From contig RPFO01000079.1 in NCBI GenBank assembly GCA_009746045.1, forward strand, positions 1,320,785-1,384,784: a DNA stretch of 64,000 nt. Reading direction: 5' to 3'. This DNA is from Mesostigma viride (taxonomy: Eukaryota; Streptophyta; Mesostigmatophyceae; Mesostigmatales; Mesostigmataceae). Numbering within the stretch: position 1 is the first letter of the stretch; each line of letters opens with the position of its first letter. The notes beneath the pieces were generated by a model. It was given only the letters and a program-made list of their open reading frames with translations. It was not told where the DNA came from and ran no database searches. The position numbers and the translations under genes are program-made. Shown here in pieces: positions 1 through 11,310 of this stretch.

Positions 1-193
1 CCATCCATCCATCCATCCATCCATCCATCCATCCATCCATCCATCCATCCATCCATCCATCCATCCATCCATCCATCCATCCATCCATCCATCCATCCAT
101 CCATCCATCCATCCATCCATCCATCCATCCATCCATCCATCCATCCATCCATCCATCCATCCATCCATCCATCCATCCATCCATCCATCCATC
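1..193. repeat. (CATC)n microsatellite
   Basis: Uninterrupted tetranucleotide tract running off the left edge of the window. The same motif forms a 1.2-kb tract at 60659-61833, where it directly follows the 3' end of a LINE, so this one may also be the tail of an element lying outside the window. Reading frames through it are repeat artefacts. Confidence 0.98.
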
Positions 194-197
194 GGGG

Positions 198-243
198 TTA
201 ATGCTCCGTGACTCCCCAACGGGAGCACGAGTTTCATTAATTA
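198..243 (+). repeat. Dispersed repeat R3, copy 1
   Basis: The core GCTCCGTGACTCC, a short variable loop, then GGAGCACGAGTTT and an ATTAATT-rich end recurs at 21288-21344. The outer parts GCTCC and GGAGC are complementary, so each copy can form a small hairpin. The function is unknown. Confidence 0.6.
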
Positions 244-261
244 AGGGGACGTGACACCCCC

Positions 262-295
262 GAATTTTTTGGCGCAAAAAAATTCGCGCCGGAAC
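262..295 (+). repeat. Candidate left terminal inverted repeat of the Mutator-like element
   Basis: The sequence from GAATTTTTTGGCGC to AATTCGCGCC matches, in inverted orientation and with small gaps, the segment at 3849-3884. Each arm is also partly self-complementary (GAATTTTTT against AAAAAATTC), so orientation rests on the flanking GGCGC and GCGCC blocks. The two arms bracket the decayed transposase. I could not identify a flanking target duplication, so the exact ends are uncertain. Confidence 0.45.
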
Positions 296-452
296 CGAAG
301 CTAAAATTTCACGTTCACGGAAAAATTGTGCGAGACGAAGGTGCGATGGCGGCGGTGATTGGCGATCAGGCCCTAAAAGACGCGGCTGTTCAGGCCATTT
401 TATCAAGGAAAGTGTTAAATATGGGTATGGTACATTTGAGCTCGAACAAATC

Positions 453-3325
453 GTGTCACAGGAAAAGCTAATTACTCTCGGCTCGACCAGCAGAAATCAC
501 ACCCCTCCCCAGGCGGTCACGGACTCGAACAATAAGTTTAGAAACGCAGCGTATCGCTGGTTTGCTGCGATAGTTGGGTGGATCGAGCCAGACGGTAGTG
601 CCAAAGAGCTGCCAAAAGAAGTCTACGACATTTTTCGCGCTCAATTTCCAGATTCGGCGTATGTGGGCTTCATACCCACGTCGGACAGATAACTGGTTTT
701 TTAGTGCAATATACTTATCACAACTCCTGCAAACAGTAGAAATGGCCAGGGCAAAGAGGAATTCAAGGGCGGGCGCAGCAGAGGCGGCGGGTTGCGGAGG
801 TAGCCGCTGCGTGGCTAGGCGATGATCTTCAGGCAGCAGCAACGCCGCAACCGAGCAGGGGCAGGGGGCGCCCTCGCGGCTTGACCAAAGAGAAAGGGCC
901 AGGTCGGCGGAGCACACAGTCGAATAAAAAGAAAAGCAGGGCATCAACAAGCGTCAGCCCAGCAACACCAGCAACGGCCGATCGACCCCTGGCAGCGAGG
1001 GTGCATGGTGCGCATTCAACTCTGTCGCGAGCACTGGGCGCAAGAGGAAGGCGCACCAGAGCTCATGTATGGACCATCGCCCAAGAAGATCGACCTTCGA
1101 AGAAATCACATCAAAGTATACACCTCGCGTCAGACTGCGCCTGCCCCTACTCAGTACTAGCTCGTGGCCAGCCATTTGAGATGCCTCGTTTGCTGGTAGA
1201 TGCCCACAATTTTGAGGCCATTCTAATTGGTGCCATGGCATGCCCGTTATGCAAGATGTGCACTGTCAAGATAGGAGAACCAGAGCTGCACGCGGGGTCT
1301 GATCGTGGCATGCAGCCCATCTTCTGTGGTGCTGTGGTGCACTAATAGCAGCTGCACGGGGGTGGATGGCGGGCCATGGTGGTGTACCAATGAAGACATC
1401 CTGTCACCCAACTCTGACCTGCGGCCGGGTGTGGATCGCAACATGCTCAACAGCCTCATGTGGCAGTCGCTGGGGCCGTTGTTTGGTATCAGCCAGCCCA
1501 CGCTAATTGCGCGTCTAGTCACGCTCCTAGGGCTGAGGTGCACGACTGGGCATATCACGTGGCGCAAGGATGTCGCAGCTGCCACGTCTATTGTCACTGA
1601 TCAAGGAGCACCTGCACGATCAGCTAATGGATAACAGGGAGACGGTGCGGGCATGGGAGCAGGAGCACAAGCGCTTTGGCGTAGATGGGGAGGGGAGGCA
1701 GGGCTGCCGCCTGACGCTGGATGGGTCATCATGGTTCAACCGCGGGGGTTTTGCATCCCCCTTTGGCCAGCAGTCGGTAATTCACGATGGCACTGGGCTG
1801 TGCGTGGGGCCGGCACCATGTCTCTGGCAAGTGGTGTACATGCATAATAAGGCCTGCGAGGCGGCTAGCAAGGCAGGCAAGGAGCCCGGGCCCCGTGTGT
1901 GCTATCTCAACCACACAGGCACTCAGTAGAAGCATGGAAGGGGAGGGGGCTGTCTTCTTGCTGCGTGACCTGCATGGCATCAACGGTTGCGGGCATCAGC
2001 ACAGGGCCGAGGTGGTGCACGGGGAGGAGGGGGCAGCAGGGGAGGAGGGGGCAGCAGGGGAGCCGGAGGGGGCAGGAGGGGAGAAGGAGGTGCTGCCAAA
2101 GCTGCAATGGCGCAACGCCTGTACGCTGCTGAGGTGCATGGTTAGGGATGGTGACACCACCTGGTTTGCACGGGTCAAAGAGGACATTGAAGTTCCTCAC
2201 AGAGGCAGGCATCATCCCCGAGAAGAAGGAAGACATCAATCACTTGGGGGGGTGTTTGTACAATGCACTGACCAAGCTCAAGAAGGAGCACCTGGGCAAG
2301 CTCAGGGGGGTGCTAGATGACCCCACAGTGAACTCCATGTGAACATTCCATTTTCCTTCCGCACGTGCATCCATGCCAACGGGCACATGGGGGCAGTCCA
2401 CCTCAAGGGGGCACTAGCCAACGCACTGCTGCACTACTTTAACAAGCACGACAAGACTGCATATGTGAGCAGTGGCCTAACCGTATACGTGCGGCAAGCG
2501 GATCCAAGCCGGCAGCCGCATGTTGAGCAGCAGTGGTGTGGCTCTGTGGTGGGGGACACAACTCCCGGGTGGGGTGGGACCACGTGGCTGCCCGTCGCGG
2601 CGAGCACGCCTCAGGGTGTGACGGTGGATGCATGTGCTGGGGCTGGTCAAGGCTCAGCTGTCTGGGCCAAGTACACCACGATGGAGATTCTGGAGGCCTG
2701 CACCCACGATGCCAGCAGCAACAGGAATGAGTTCCTGCACGTACTCCCATGCAGCAGATCAGGGCTGTCCCCGGTGGGAAGGGTGGGTTTGGGGCAGGGC
2801 TGTACCCAGGTGCATGCGCGGTGGGCATACTGCACGTGCAGCACGGTGAACAGAGGTGGCTAGAGGATGCAGAGGACTGGGTGTGACAGTGACCCCCGCT
2901 GTCGAGGCGCAGCTGGGGACCATCCAGGCCAAGAGGGAGTGGCAGCAGCAGCTCAAGGGGCAGCATGACTGGAAGCGGCGCAAGATGAAAAGGAAGTTAG
3001 AGAAGAAGAAAAGGCACTGGAAGGATCGAGGGCAAGCAGACTTACTGTCCTGACCGCTGCACATACAGCAAGGGGGTGCAGTATGAGGAAGAGGGGGCAG
3101 GGGATGAGGATGGGGATGACATGGATATTGATGCTAGACTGTGCATGTTCTGCGGTGGCCCCACGCACTCAACTCACAACCCCTTCCTCATCTGTAATGG
3201 CACTGACTGTGCACAGGGGGCCCACATGCTGTGCACCGGTCTCACCCGGCCTCGAGACCGTGCCAAAGGGGGAGTGGTACTGCCAAGACTGCAAGCCTGG
3301 GGACGCCTATAGTGATGATGAATGA
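453..3325 (+). pseudogene. Decayed Mutator-like transposase with C-terminal PHD finger
   Basis: A transposase reading frame broken by many frameshifts and stops. Recognisable pieces are: 453-692; 1437-1540, which has the LFGISQPTLIARL helix-turn-helix-like stretch; 1585-1929, with LDGSSWFNRGG, a two-cysteine segment and the conserved 'GxSKSMEGEGA'-type block split by a frameshift near 1927; 2135-2190 (MVRDGDTTWF); and 2235-2340 (a 'HLGGCLYNALTKLKK' helix). The DG-W, GSS.ME and DGD blocks match the Mutator-like transposase domain as I know it, in which D and D/E residues coordinate metal. A basic helical linker (about 2930-3040) leads to a PHD finger at 3150-3310, read in two frames: CMFCGG, CNGTDC, HMLC, then WYCQDC after a one-base shift. 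The gene cannot encode an active enzyme as it stands. The family call is moderate; the PHD call is strong. Confidence 0.65.
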
Positions 3326-3365
3326 GCTTTTGGCTAGTGTCTGGCGCTACCAGGTGTCAACCTAT

Positions 3366-3835
3366 GAACGTTAATAACTGGAGCTGTGGTTGTCAGAATG
3401 ACCTCAAAATTTGGGGTTGCATGTCCCCCAACCTCTAGTATTTGAAAATATGTGGTATGACATCATTGGAAGTGTTTATGATTCGTTAATTTTTTTTTTG
3501 TGTGAAAAAAAGGACCCTTTTTGCGGGAAAATTAATAACTGGTGCATCCATGCTTATTTCTTGGTCCCAATTAGGCATACTTTCTCAAAAGTCAGGGAAC
3601 TACATGGAAATATGTGATTTGGTCCCAATATATGTTTCCCCACTGCCCTAGGGAAAATGTGACAAAAATAGCGTCTTTTTTCTATTTTTAGCGCATTACC
3701 GGTGTATACTGTGGGGGCTAGTACCCCCCCCAAGTGGCTGGAAAATTTTTTTTATCATATTTATGGTCCCCAATCATCATTGGATTTTTAGCACATGCAT
3801 AGGTATGGTTTCCAGAAAAGTGCCCTGTAGGGGTG
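3366..3835 (+). repeat. Repeat RM copy 1, 3' region of the Mutator-like element
   Basis: Non-coding stretch between the PHD finger and the right TIR. It is similar over its length to 5843-6260. Shared blocks include the start AATAACT-GAGCT, TTGTCAGAATGA, the T-rich run before GCGGGAAAA, the block AATAGCGTCTTTTT, and a G-run/C-run hairpin around TAGTACCCCC. The shared 3' region implies that 5843-6260 is the remnant of a second, related element. Confidence 0.7.
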
Positions 3836-3848
3836 TCAGGGGACTCGG

Positions 3849-3884
3849 CGCGGCGAATATTTTCCGCGCCAAAAAAATTCCGCG
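3849..3884 (-). repeat. Candidate right terminal inverted repeat of the Mutator-like element
   Basis: Inverted partner of 262-295. The complement reads GAATTTTTTTGGCGC, then TATTCGCCGCGCC. With the left arm it delimits about 3.6 kb containing the broken transposase. Confidence 0.45.
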
Positions 3885-5842
3885 GTACCCTCCGTACCGT
3901 GAAAAGTGGGTGCACGGTGCGCGCACCCCTTGCGGAAGTGGCCATGGCGACTGCTTTTAGACGAAACGTGACAAATCTGGCTCGCGGAAAGCAGAAAAAA
4001 TGCTCGATTGTTGGAGAAAATTAGTTACTGATTCTAATTTATGGCGGGATGGTTGCGATCTATAATGTCGCGGGCTTTTTTTCTTTGCCATCGGCAGGGG
4101 GGGTCCGGCCTGAATTTCTGTCGGGATGAATAAAGTATAATGGATGCCTGCCGGTGTGATTGTCGATTGTTGCCAGTTTTGATGGTCGTAAGGAAAGCTA
4201 GTTTAATGATGTTTCTAAAGCCGTAAAAATTCCCGCTGCTATCTTTACCTTTCCCGTCATTTTGCGGTAAGATAACATTACATAGGCCTGCGCGATGCGT
4301 GCCCAACCTCTCCATGAAAGGGTGGCCTTTCTTGTGCGCCTGGGCACGAATAAATGCCCGTTATGGTACGTTCTTGTATTAAACGCTAGCAATTTCCTGC
4401 TTTCTTAGCTCGTTGAGCGTAAGCTTTTTGCCTTCTTTCCGGCCAGATGCAGCCAGGAAGTTGCGGGTCCTGGCGCTGCATCGCTGGATTCCTGGGTGTC
4501 TTTTAGCAAGTTCGTCTGTGACGTGGCTGGCTTTCTGCAGCGCGTGGCCCGCAACCTGTCGGGAAGGTGTAATGCTTTTATTTCCATGCTTCTCTGAAAT
4601 TTCTTTTGCTTTATAGACAGTTGTGTTCGAGGAAATTCACGCGGTCTTCCTAAGCAGCGGCATCATTTTCCCCAGACAATGACGAGCTGGCACCTGTCTC
4701 CTATTTAGAAAGCGGCTCGTGCTTGTTATAGAAAGGAGGCAGTGTGCATTTTGCGGGACACAATGCTTTGGTGGCACATGCGTCAGGTAGGCTGTTCCAA
4801 TGGTCTCTTCACCTTTCCCACTGAGTAAATGATAGCCTTTGTCATGCTAACCAGAGCAGCTAGCCACAGGTTGGCTGGATAAAAAGTCAGCTTATTTTCT
4901 CTTTATATATAGTACTGCGTGTGTGGTCCTCCACGTGTCCGGCTTGTTGGGCATTTTGGAAGAGTGCTGTCTTTTATTATGGCTCGCAGTCACATTGGTG
5001 GGTAACCTATAACAACCTGTGTTGATTGGTGAACCAACTGGTGGTAATTCATACAAGTTTGTGTTCACCCATGCATCTTGTCTGTGTTAATTGGTGTTGG
5101 TATTTGATGAGCTGATGTGGGCTATGTGTTGATATGGTATTGTGACTCATCGAGTGGGCGGAAGTCTATCAGTGATCGGAAGTTGAGTACTTTCCTCCGA
5201 TGTGGCCGATGTGTGTGGCGCCGCGCCGGTACTTGTGCAGTTTTACTACTTGCGGTGGTATCGCTCTATTTCTAGTAGGTACTTTGTGGTGTCGCGTTGA
5301 TAGCTTCAGTTCGCGGTATGTGTGTCTTGTGGTCGAGCTGATGCGTTGCGGTGATGATCCACAAAGGCAGCCGTCATTACATTTTGGGGCGCAATCACCA
5401 TGTGAGCGCGCGCACCTACGGGCCTAAGGGCTGCGGGCTATGGATCTGAGCACAATACCCACTACCATCATCTTCGAGGATCTTCGCCAACTCCTTAAGC
5501 TTGTAATTGATGCTTATTTATTTAACAAAGAGGGTTTTTAATGTGTTGTTGGGTGGAACAACTTGGTTGTTGGCACAAAATCACACATTATTAGCCTGAG
5601 ATAGGCATAACTATTACATATGCTGCTCAGGCGTGTCGTCCTACCAGCCTTGTTGTTAAGGGTAGACTCACAAGGCTGGCTGTGCCGATGGAGGGGTGGG
5701 GCGTATGACGCTCCGGACATCCTCCTCACACTCCGTGATCAAAGTGGGCATGTTTTTGGGTGTCTAGGGTAGCAAAACAGATGTCATTTTGGCTCAGCAC
5801 TAGCTCAATTCTCTTTTAGCGTCTACCCGGCAGGTGGCATCA
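3885..5842. other. Non-coding stretch, nothing recognised
   Basis: AT-richer sequence with only short reading frames on both strands. None shows a recognisable domain, a coding-like composition over distance, or a credible splice pattern. I saw no tRNA, LTR or tandem array. It may be old transposon debris. Confidence 0.6.
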
Positions 5843-6260
5843 CAGGAAAATCAATAACTTGAGCTACGCTTGTCAGAATGAGCTCAAACTTTGGGTTTGT
5901 GTTTCCCCCCACTCAGTGGAATATAAAATGTATGGATGCAGGATGACCCAATCTGATGTGTTAATGATTTGATTTTTTTTTTTTGCTCAAAAAAGTACCC
6001 ATTTTGCGGGAAAACAAATGTGACCATTTTGGCGATGTAAATAGCCCAGCTTTTAAAAAAGTGGGGGAACTTTGCAGAAATGTATGGGCAGGTCATTTGG
6101 ATAAGTGGTTTGTCTTGGGCAAAATATCTCATAAATAGCGTCTTTTTCTATTTTTAGCTCGCCACCGGTGCGTGGTTGGGGGTAGTACCCCCAACAAGTG
6201 GTGGCATGAATGTCCAAACATCATATTTATGGTACTCAATCATCACTAGATGGTTCCCGA
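5843..6260 (+). repeat. Repeat RM copy 2
   Basis: Diverged copy of 3366-3835 in the same orientation. Here the G/C hairpin is nearly perfect (GTTGGGGGTAGTACCCCCAAC with a mismatched centre; arms at 6175-6195). No transposase remnant is visible upstream, so only the 3' part of the element survives. Confidence 0.7.
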
Positions 6261-6342
6261 GTGCATTGGAACTGATATTCATTAAAGTCAGTTTTTCAGG
6301 CTTTTGGACGTGCGAGTTCCCTTAATTAATTTACTTGCATTA

Positions 6343-6550
6343 ATTAATTAACTAATTAGGAACATAACTCCGTTGGGAGTGTATCTCGCACATATATCCC
6401 AGAGAAGGGGCATATGGCTTTTAATACATTCTAAGTTACTTCCTGCAAGGGTGCGAATGTGAGCAACCCTTAATTGCTCTAGGTGCACCAAGGGCACCTG
6501 CACCACCAGATCGAGCTATCAAGCTCAACCCAACGTTATATAAGGGGATT
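6343..6550 (+). repeat. Dispersed repeat R1, plus-orientation copy
   Basis: Shares ACATAACTCCGTTGGGAG, GGCATATGGCTTTTA, TACTTCCTGCAAG and CTCTAGGTGC blocks with 20105-20375. It is inverted relative to 19853-20085 and 21525-21814. It is followed about 100 bases later by repeat R2, the same order seen in the inverted copy near 19.4-20.1 kb. Confidence 0.75.
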
Positions 6551-6648
6551 TACTTGCATGTGTATCATAATGCTGGCCGGCGTGCACTATACATGCACTT
6601 GGCAGTTGGCACATTTAAATGGAAGTTAGACAGGGCATCCTACCGCCT

Positions 6649-6845
6649 CGTCTGCCATTACAGTAGAGGACAGCTCGGATGAGGATTACATCCCCATCTA
6701 GTGCTTATAATGGTTGGGGAATGATGCAGACGATATTTGTTTAAACTTTTGTGTAATTATTTTTTTCTAATGAGATTAGCATAGTACTCCGCGGCATGCC
6801 TTTGCGCATGACACGCAAGTACTTACTTACTACTTACTAGACAGG
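6649..6845 (+). repeat. Dispersed repeat R2 with a conserved acidic protein tail
   Basis: Near-identical inverted copy at 19400-19595. One frame reads AITVEDSSDEDYIPI followed by TAG (about 6653-6700), and this tail and stop are kept in both copies, so R2 probably includes the 3' end of a transposon gene plus its 3' flank. The rest of that gene is absent here. It ends in a run of TACT/TTAC repeats. Confidence 0.7.
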
Positions 6846-7360
6846 GCATGAAAGTTTCAGATCGCTGTATATATAAGTCTGCATGCACCTAGAGCTCCAA
6901 AGGTTAGGTATGTCAATAATTATCTGTACTCCCCATGCAGGCCGCGCGCGGCAGGGCCGCCACCCGGCCGTGGACTTTTCGTGATAGACTCGGCATGGAC
7001 ATGTGCTACACTAGACGTGACGGGCTCACAACCGGGCAGCCTCCTGGTTTGTCTGTAATATGGAGGCAGATGGTACGCAAGGATAGATGTAGTGTGTCCC
7101 GGTACGGGTACGGTGAAATACGGTACGGTCACGGGCCGGCAGTAAATACGGGAAAAATACGGGAAAGTACAAGAAAATAAGGTAAACACGGAAAATAGCC
7201 CATTTTGTATCAAGGAGACAAGCAGCATTTTGTATAGTTTTGAAGGGAATTCTGATGTCCTACATATTCGCGATACGCGAGCGGCGTTTACGAAAATGGG
7301 GTACTTTTGTACGCGCCGCGTATTTTTGCGTATTTTCTTGCGTATCACGTATTTTTGGTT
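6846..7360. other. Non-coding stretch with GGTACGG-rich patch
   Basis: No gene is recognised. 7098-7145 is dense in GGTACGG and TACGGG motifs, a composition that recurs at 49195-49315 inside the piggyBac-like element. Reading frames here have no domain similarity that I can see. Confidence 0.5.
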
Positions 7361-7470
7361 TATTATTTTGCGTATTTTTGGCATATTTTTGGCGTATTTT
7401 GGCGTATTTTTGGCGTATTTTTGGCGTATTTTTGGCGTATTTTTGGCGTATTTTTGGCGCATTTTCGGCT
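7361..7470 (+). repeat. 11-bp minisatellite, unit TTTTTGGCGTA
   Basis: About nine to ten tandem copies of GTATTTTTGGC, some shortened by one base. Because 11 is not a multiple of three, all frames stay open for a while and give apparent tyrosine/phenylalanine-rich proteins, which I regard as artefacts. Confidence 0.9.
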
Positions 7471-7728
7471 TACGAGGTGGGTTTGGGCATCATTTTACAG
7501 CCCGCGTTGCTTGCCTACATAGCCGGTCTGTATCATTGCTGCTCGTAAATAGCATCATCTGCACCCATTTGCTCATAATTGGCAGGGCATCTATCAAGAC
7601 AACAATCATGATCTATAGACTATGTATAAGCTCCTCGTAGAAGCGGTAGGAACACTCTTGCCGGGGTGAATCTACCTCAGCACGGCTTACAGTATTCAGC
7701 TTTCTAGGGATTAATTTGTGAAATTTAT

Positions 7729-7790
7729 GTGCACGTGAATGCATGTACATGTGCACATGTGTGCACATGTGTGCGCGCACATGTGTGAGA
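7729..7790. repeat. Alternating purine-pyrimidine tract
   Basis: A run of GTGCAC, ACATGTG and TGCGCGCA units. It is almost fully alternating purine-pyrimidine, so it is prone to left-handed DNA or cruciform structure. The surrounding 7471-8135 is otherwise non-coding. Confidence 0.6.
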
Positions 7791-8135
7791 CAACTATTAT
7801 GAATGAAAACTGAGAGACAACAGTGCTCTCTTATGATGTATGTGCAAAACATAAGTTAATGTTGCATATATGTAGCATGCATGCATGCACGACATTATAA
7901 TTCATCCATGGCATGTGTCGAGTCTTGTCACCTATACAATATCTGACTTTAATTAAGAAATGACTGACGTACGTGGTCCCGTATAAGGGACTCATGCATG
8001 GAGCATAAGTCTTTGGATGAAAAGACATGACATGAATGAATAAACATCATTCACAGCATGCCTAATGCATTGAACGCATGCACAACATCCTAAGAAGTCT
8101 AAATGACAGTTGCATATTGTCAACTGTTTACAATG

Positions 8136-8140
8136 ATTAT
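8136..8140 (+). other. Target-site duplication ATTAT, left
   Basis: Five bases before the G1 5' LTR, repeated directly after its 3' LTR at 17557-17561. Confidence 0.95.
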
Positions 8141-8843
8141 TGTAACAACCAAATGTTACATCCAAAGTTTTCCTACTGTTGAATCTTATTATGAGTTCTT
8201 TAGGACAATTATTTGAGAAGTTAGGAGGCTTCGACGTCTGATAGATATTGGGCCTGTTGAGATCTGTCGAATCTATTGTTCTACCCTCATTGGTCGTGGC
8301 CTGATCCACGTAGGGTACTTTGCATGGTGTTGTTTAGTCAGTCAAAGATTCTCTGCAGTACCGTTGTACCTGGTGGATTTGGTTCCAGGTCCTTGAGATT
8401 TCGTATGTGCTGGCTTTGTGTTGTGTGGAGGATTCGGAGGCTAAGATCTTATCTTGAGTGATCCTCACTTTTGATTGGTCCTTCCGGGTTAGGGTTGGAT
8501 GGATGCTGCGTGCACGATGACTTTTATCCTGTTTGGGGCGGCCGTGCATGTGTGCGTACGTGAGAGCTAAAGCTATGGTGTAATTCAAGGGTTTCCTTGT
8601 TTCATCAATCAAACAACCCTTGCCAAAAGTCAACTATAACTTCAACAGATAGTCGACTTGGATATAACTTGTCTGTTGTGTCTAACAAGGGTGGGGACTC
8701 ATTCCCTTAACTGTTGAAGATCCATCTTCATTGCTTCTCTGGACGTGAAGTTATCTGTCGCGACTCCAACCCAGGTATAAAGATCTTTTCACGCTAATGT
8801 TGATACTGAGGCTGTTGCAAACACAACATTTTTAGTCGTTACA
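8141..8843 (+). repeat. G1 5' LTR
   Basis: 703 bp with terminal TGTAAC and GTTACA. It carries a TATAAAG box at 8776-8782, so transcription of G1 probably starts close to the 3' end of this LTR. It matches 16854-17556 at all but one position, with no indels. Confidence 0.97.
8776..8782 (+). promoter_or_regulatory. TATA box in G1 LTR
   Basis: TATAAAG located about 60 bases before the LTR end. It is the only good TATA-like match in the LTR, and the position is consistent with a short R-U5. It is predicted from sequence only. Confidence 0.45.
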
Positions 8844-8857
8844 TTGGTATCGGAGGT
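8844..8857 (+). promoter_or_regulatory. G1 primer-binding site, initiator-Met tRNA type
   Basis: TTGGTATCGGAGG directly follows the LTR. It resembles the TGGTATCAGAGC site used by many plant-lineage LTR elements that prime with initiator methionine tRNA, with a couple of differences. Confidence 0.7.
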
Positions 8858-9065
8858 TTCTACCTAGGTGTTGGTTGTCTTGACAGTATTAGTTCACGAT
8901 TAACAATGGAATTCTTGCCAGACCCAGAGAGGGTACGTTATGCTGTGTATTCGGACAGTTCTTAAGAGTGTGACTCATCCTTATGTGACAGTCTTGCTCT
9001 GAGAACTGCCTTGAGCCCATAAGTCTCTAACGTTCCCCAGTCCGGCATGCGCGACCCATGGAGTG

Positions 9066-10848
9066 ATGAGTAACCCGGAGACACAACCACCGTTATCAAG
9101 TAAGAGAGTTGAAGATGCAACCACATCTTTAGCAGCTCAACGGACGACCGGTGATGAAAGGGTTTCATCATCTACTCCCAGACGTCAACTATTTGGAGAT
9201 ACCACCTTAATGTCTGCTTCCCGCAGATATTCGCTGTCGGTCGGCCCAAAGTTCTCCATCTTGCCCCTCGGTGTGCAACCAGGCGAGCCCTCCCTGCGTG
9301 GCATTGGTAGAGGTGTACCACGGTTCTCCAACGTGGGGACACGCGTTCGCCAGCACCCGAATACGGTTCGGCTATTCGTTTTGGCTACAACACGGTGCCG
9401 GGGCGAGACGGCACTCGGCTAGCGGCTGACGAGCTGACAGCGGAGAAAATTCGATTACAACATGAACGTGAGGAAGCTGCGAGAGCTAGAAGTGTGGCGG
9501 AAGCGCTGGAGAAGAGTGTGGGTAGGACTATTGCGCGTGTGCAGCAACTTGAGTCGCAAGGGCAGGCGGGCGATGGAGAGTCTGTTTTCGTGGATCAACC
9601 GTCTCCAACACTGGGTATACGAGGGTATATGCGGTTGACGCTCCTTTTGTTGATGAAGGGACAGATGCACAGGGGCATGAGCCTCCACGGCTCTCGGTGG
9701 CTGCGACATTCGGAGAATCAGAATGCACCACACGCCCCAGTGATGGAGCTCACGTCTTTGTATCCTCGTACTGTTCCTTTTCCTAAGGTGGAGTCGGTAG
9801 ACAAGCTATCGCTGACCAACCTTACCCATCGCAGCTTCGACCATTTCTCCACCAAGTTTCAGGATGTCTTCGCTATCCACTTCGCCAACTATGGGCCCAA
9901 GGCAGAGGAACGTCTCACGATGGACATCCAGAAGAGAATGGTTAGGCAGCGGATGAGCGACAGTGCCAGCGACCGTTTTGATGAGTTTTTGCGTTCTGTG
10001 GCTGGACGTGCGTGTACCGACCTCCCCTCTCTCCTATTGGGCTTTCGCCGGTTTCTGTTACCCCAGGATCAGCTTCGCATGGATCGGGACGCACTGGCTA
10101 ACTGTACGCAGGCTGGTTTGACGCTGCCACAGTTCGTGGAGCAATTCACCAACCTTAGAGCCAAGATTCCCAATGCTCTGACGCAGAGGCACTTCACAGA
10201 CTACTGCATGGCATGGCTCCACACGTGCGACTGGATGTGGACAAGCACTTCTCCCAGTTCGACTACGTGGATTGGCAATGGGACAAGGTGTTGTCTTATG
10301 TGCTTACCCTTTGTCGTGTGCCTGCTTTTTCTGTCAAGTGGGAACCTGTGGCCACGCCAGTGCCACCCATCAAGAAGTCCCTGAACCAGCTGGATGACCT
10401 CCTGGGGGAACTCAATGCATTGGATCCCACCCAGGGTAACTGTTTTATCTGCAACCAGCCAGGTCACTTTGCACGGGACTGCCCTAGACGGGACCAGTTT
10501 CCCCCTGCCACGAGAGGACCTTTTGGCGCCCTGCCATCTCCCAGGCCACCCAACCTTCCTCCTGGCGTTCCTGCTGGCGATCACCGGATACAGCCAGGGT
10601 TCCAGCCCAACTTCCAGCCCTCTGGGAGGTTCCAGTCCCGCGCTAGGCCCTTCAGCAGACAGGATAAGCGTAGGATGGTGAACGCTCTCATGCAGCTGCT
10701 GGCAGATGAGGAGGATGGGGGGACGAGGATGAGCCTCCAGCACCACCTGAGCAGCTTCCACCATCGGGCAGTGGAGCATCCCCAGACCCACCTGAGTCAA
10801 AAAACTAGTTGGGTCCCCAGGTCATCCTTCTGTCATGGCCAGGTCTGA
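9066..10848 (+). pseudogene. gag: G1 Gag, frameshifted
   Basis: Gag forms the particle and binds element RNA. The first ATG after the leader is at 9066. The frame then changes near 9400, probably again around 9600-9720, and near 10210. The central part, about 9770-10200, is a helical capsid-like domain. A CCHC zinc knuckle, CFICNQPGHFARDC, lies at 10441-10482 and is followed by a proline-rich tail. Overlap with the next frame at 10835-10848 leads into protease. The frameshifts are in coding sequence flanked by near-identical LTRs, so they are mutations carried by the mobilised copy or local sequence errors. The call rests on position and the zinc knuckle. Confidence 0.85.
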
Positions 10849-11310
10849 CCTGCCTGCTGTTGACGTTAGGCCAGTGAACACTGTGGGTGCTTCTGACCCT
10901 GCTGTCCCTGTGGGTCCTCCTGTACCAGGTCACTTACTCAAGTTTCAGGCTAGGCTCCTCAACGTGCCAGTCCCCTTGGCTCAGCCAGCTTGCTTGTTTA
11001 TGATTGATTCTGGTGCTGGCAGTAATTATATTGCTGCATCCTTGGTGCAGGAGCTGAAGTTGCCTGTGTTGGCCCACCCCACACCTGTCATGGTGCAGTA
11101 TTCTGATGGCAGGAGAAGCTGCTCACCTGGCTATGTGCAGCTCATCTTCCAAGTTTGTTCATCCCAGACTTTGGAAGTGACAGCAGATGTCATTCCCCTC
11201 ACGGCAGCGATGTGATTTTGGGGATCCCATGGTTGTCTGACACCAATCCTGCTATTTCTTGGCCTGACAGGGTGGTCCAGTTCAAGGATGGGACAGTGTG
11301 GGATGCTACC
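10835..11310 (+). pseudogene. G1 retroviral-type aspartic protease, frameshifted
   Basis: Cleaves the Gag-Pol polyprotein in related elements. The catalytic motif FMIDSGAGSNYIA is at about 10999-11037 and the second conserved block, VILGIPWL, at 11212-11235. The two blocks are in different frames, with the shift near 11200. The DSGA site is canonical, unlike the copia-like families in this window. It lies before RT, the usual place. Confidence 0.9.

Noticed and set aside
1-193. CRISPR-like array at the CATC tracts
   Set aside because: No spacers; it is a simple tandem repeat in a eukaryotic sequence.
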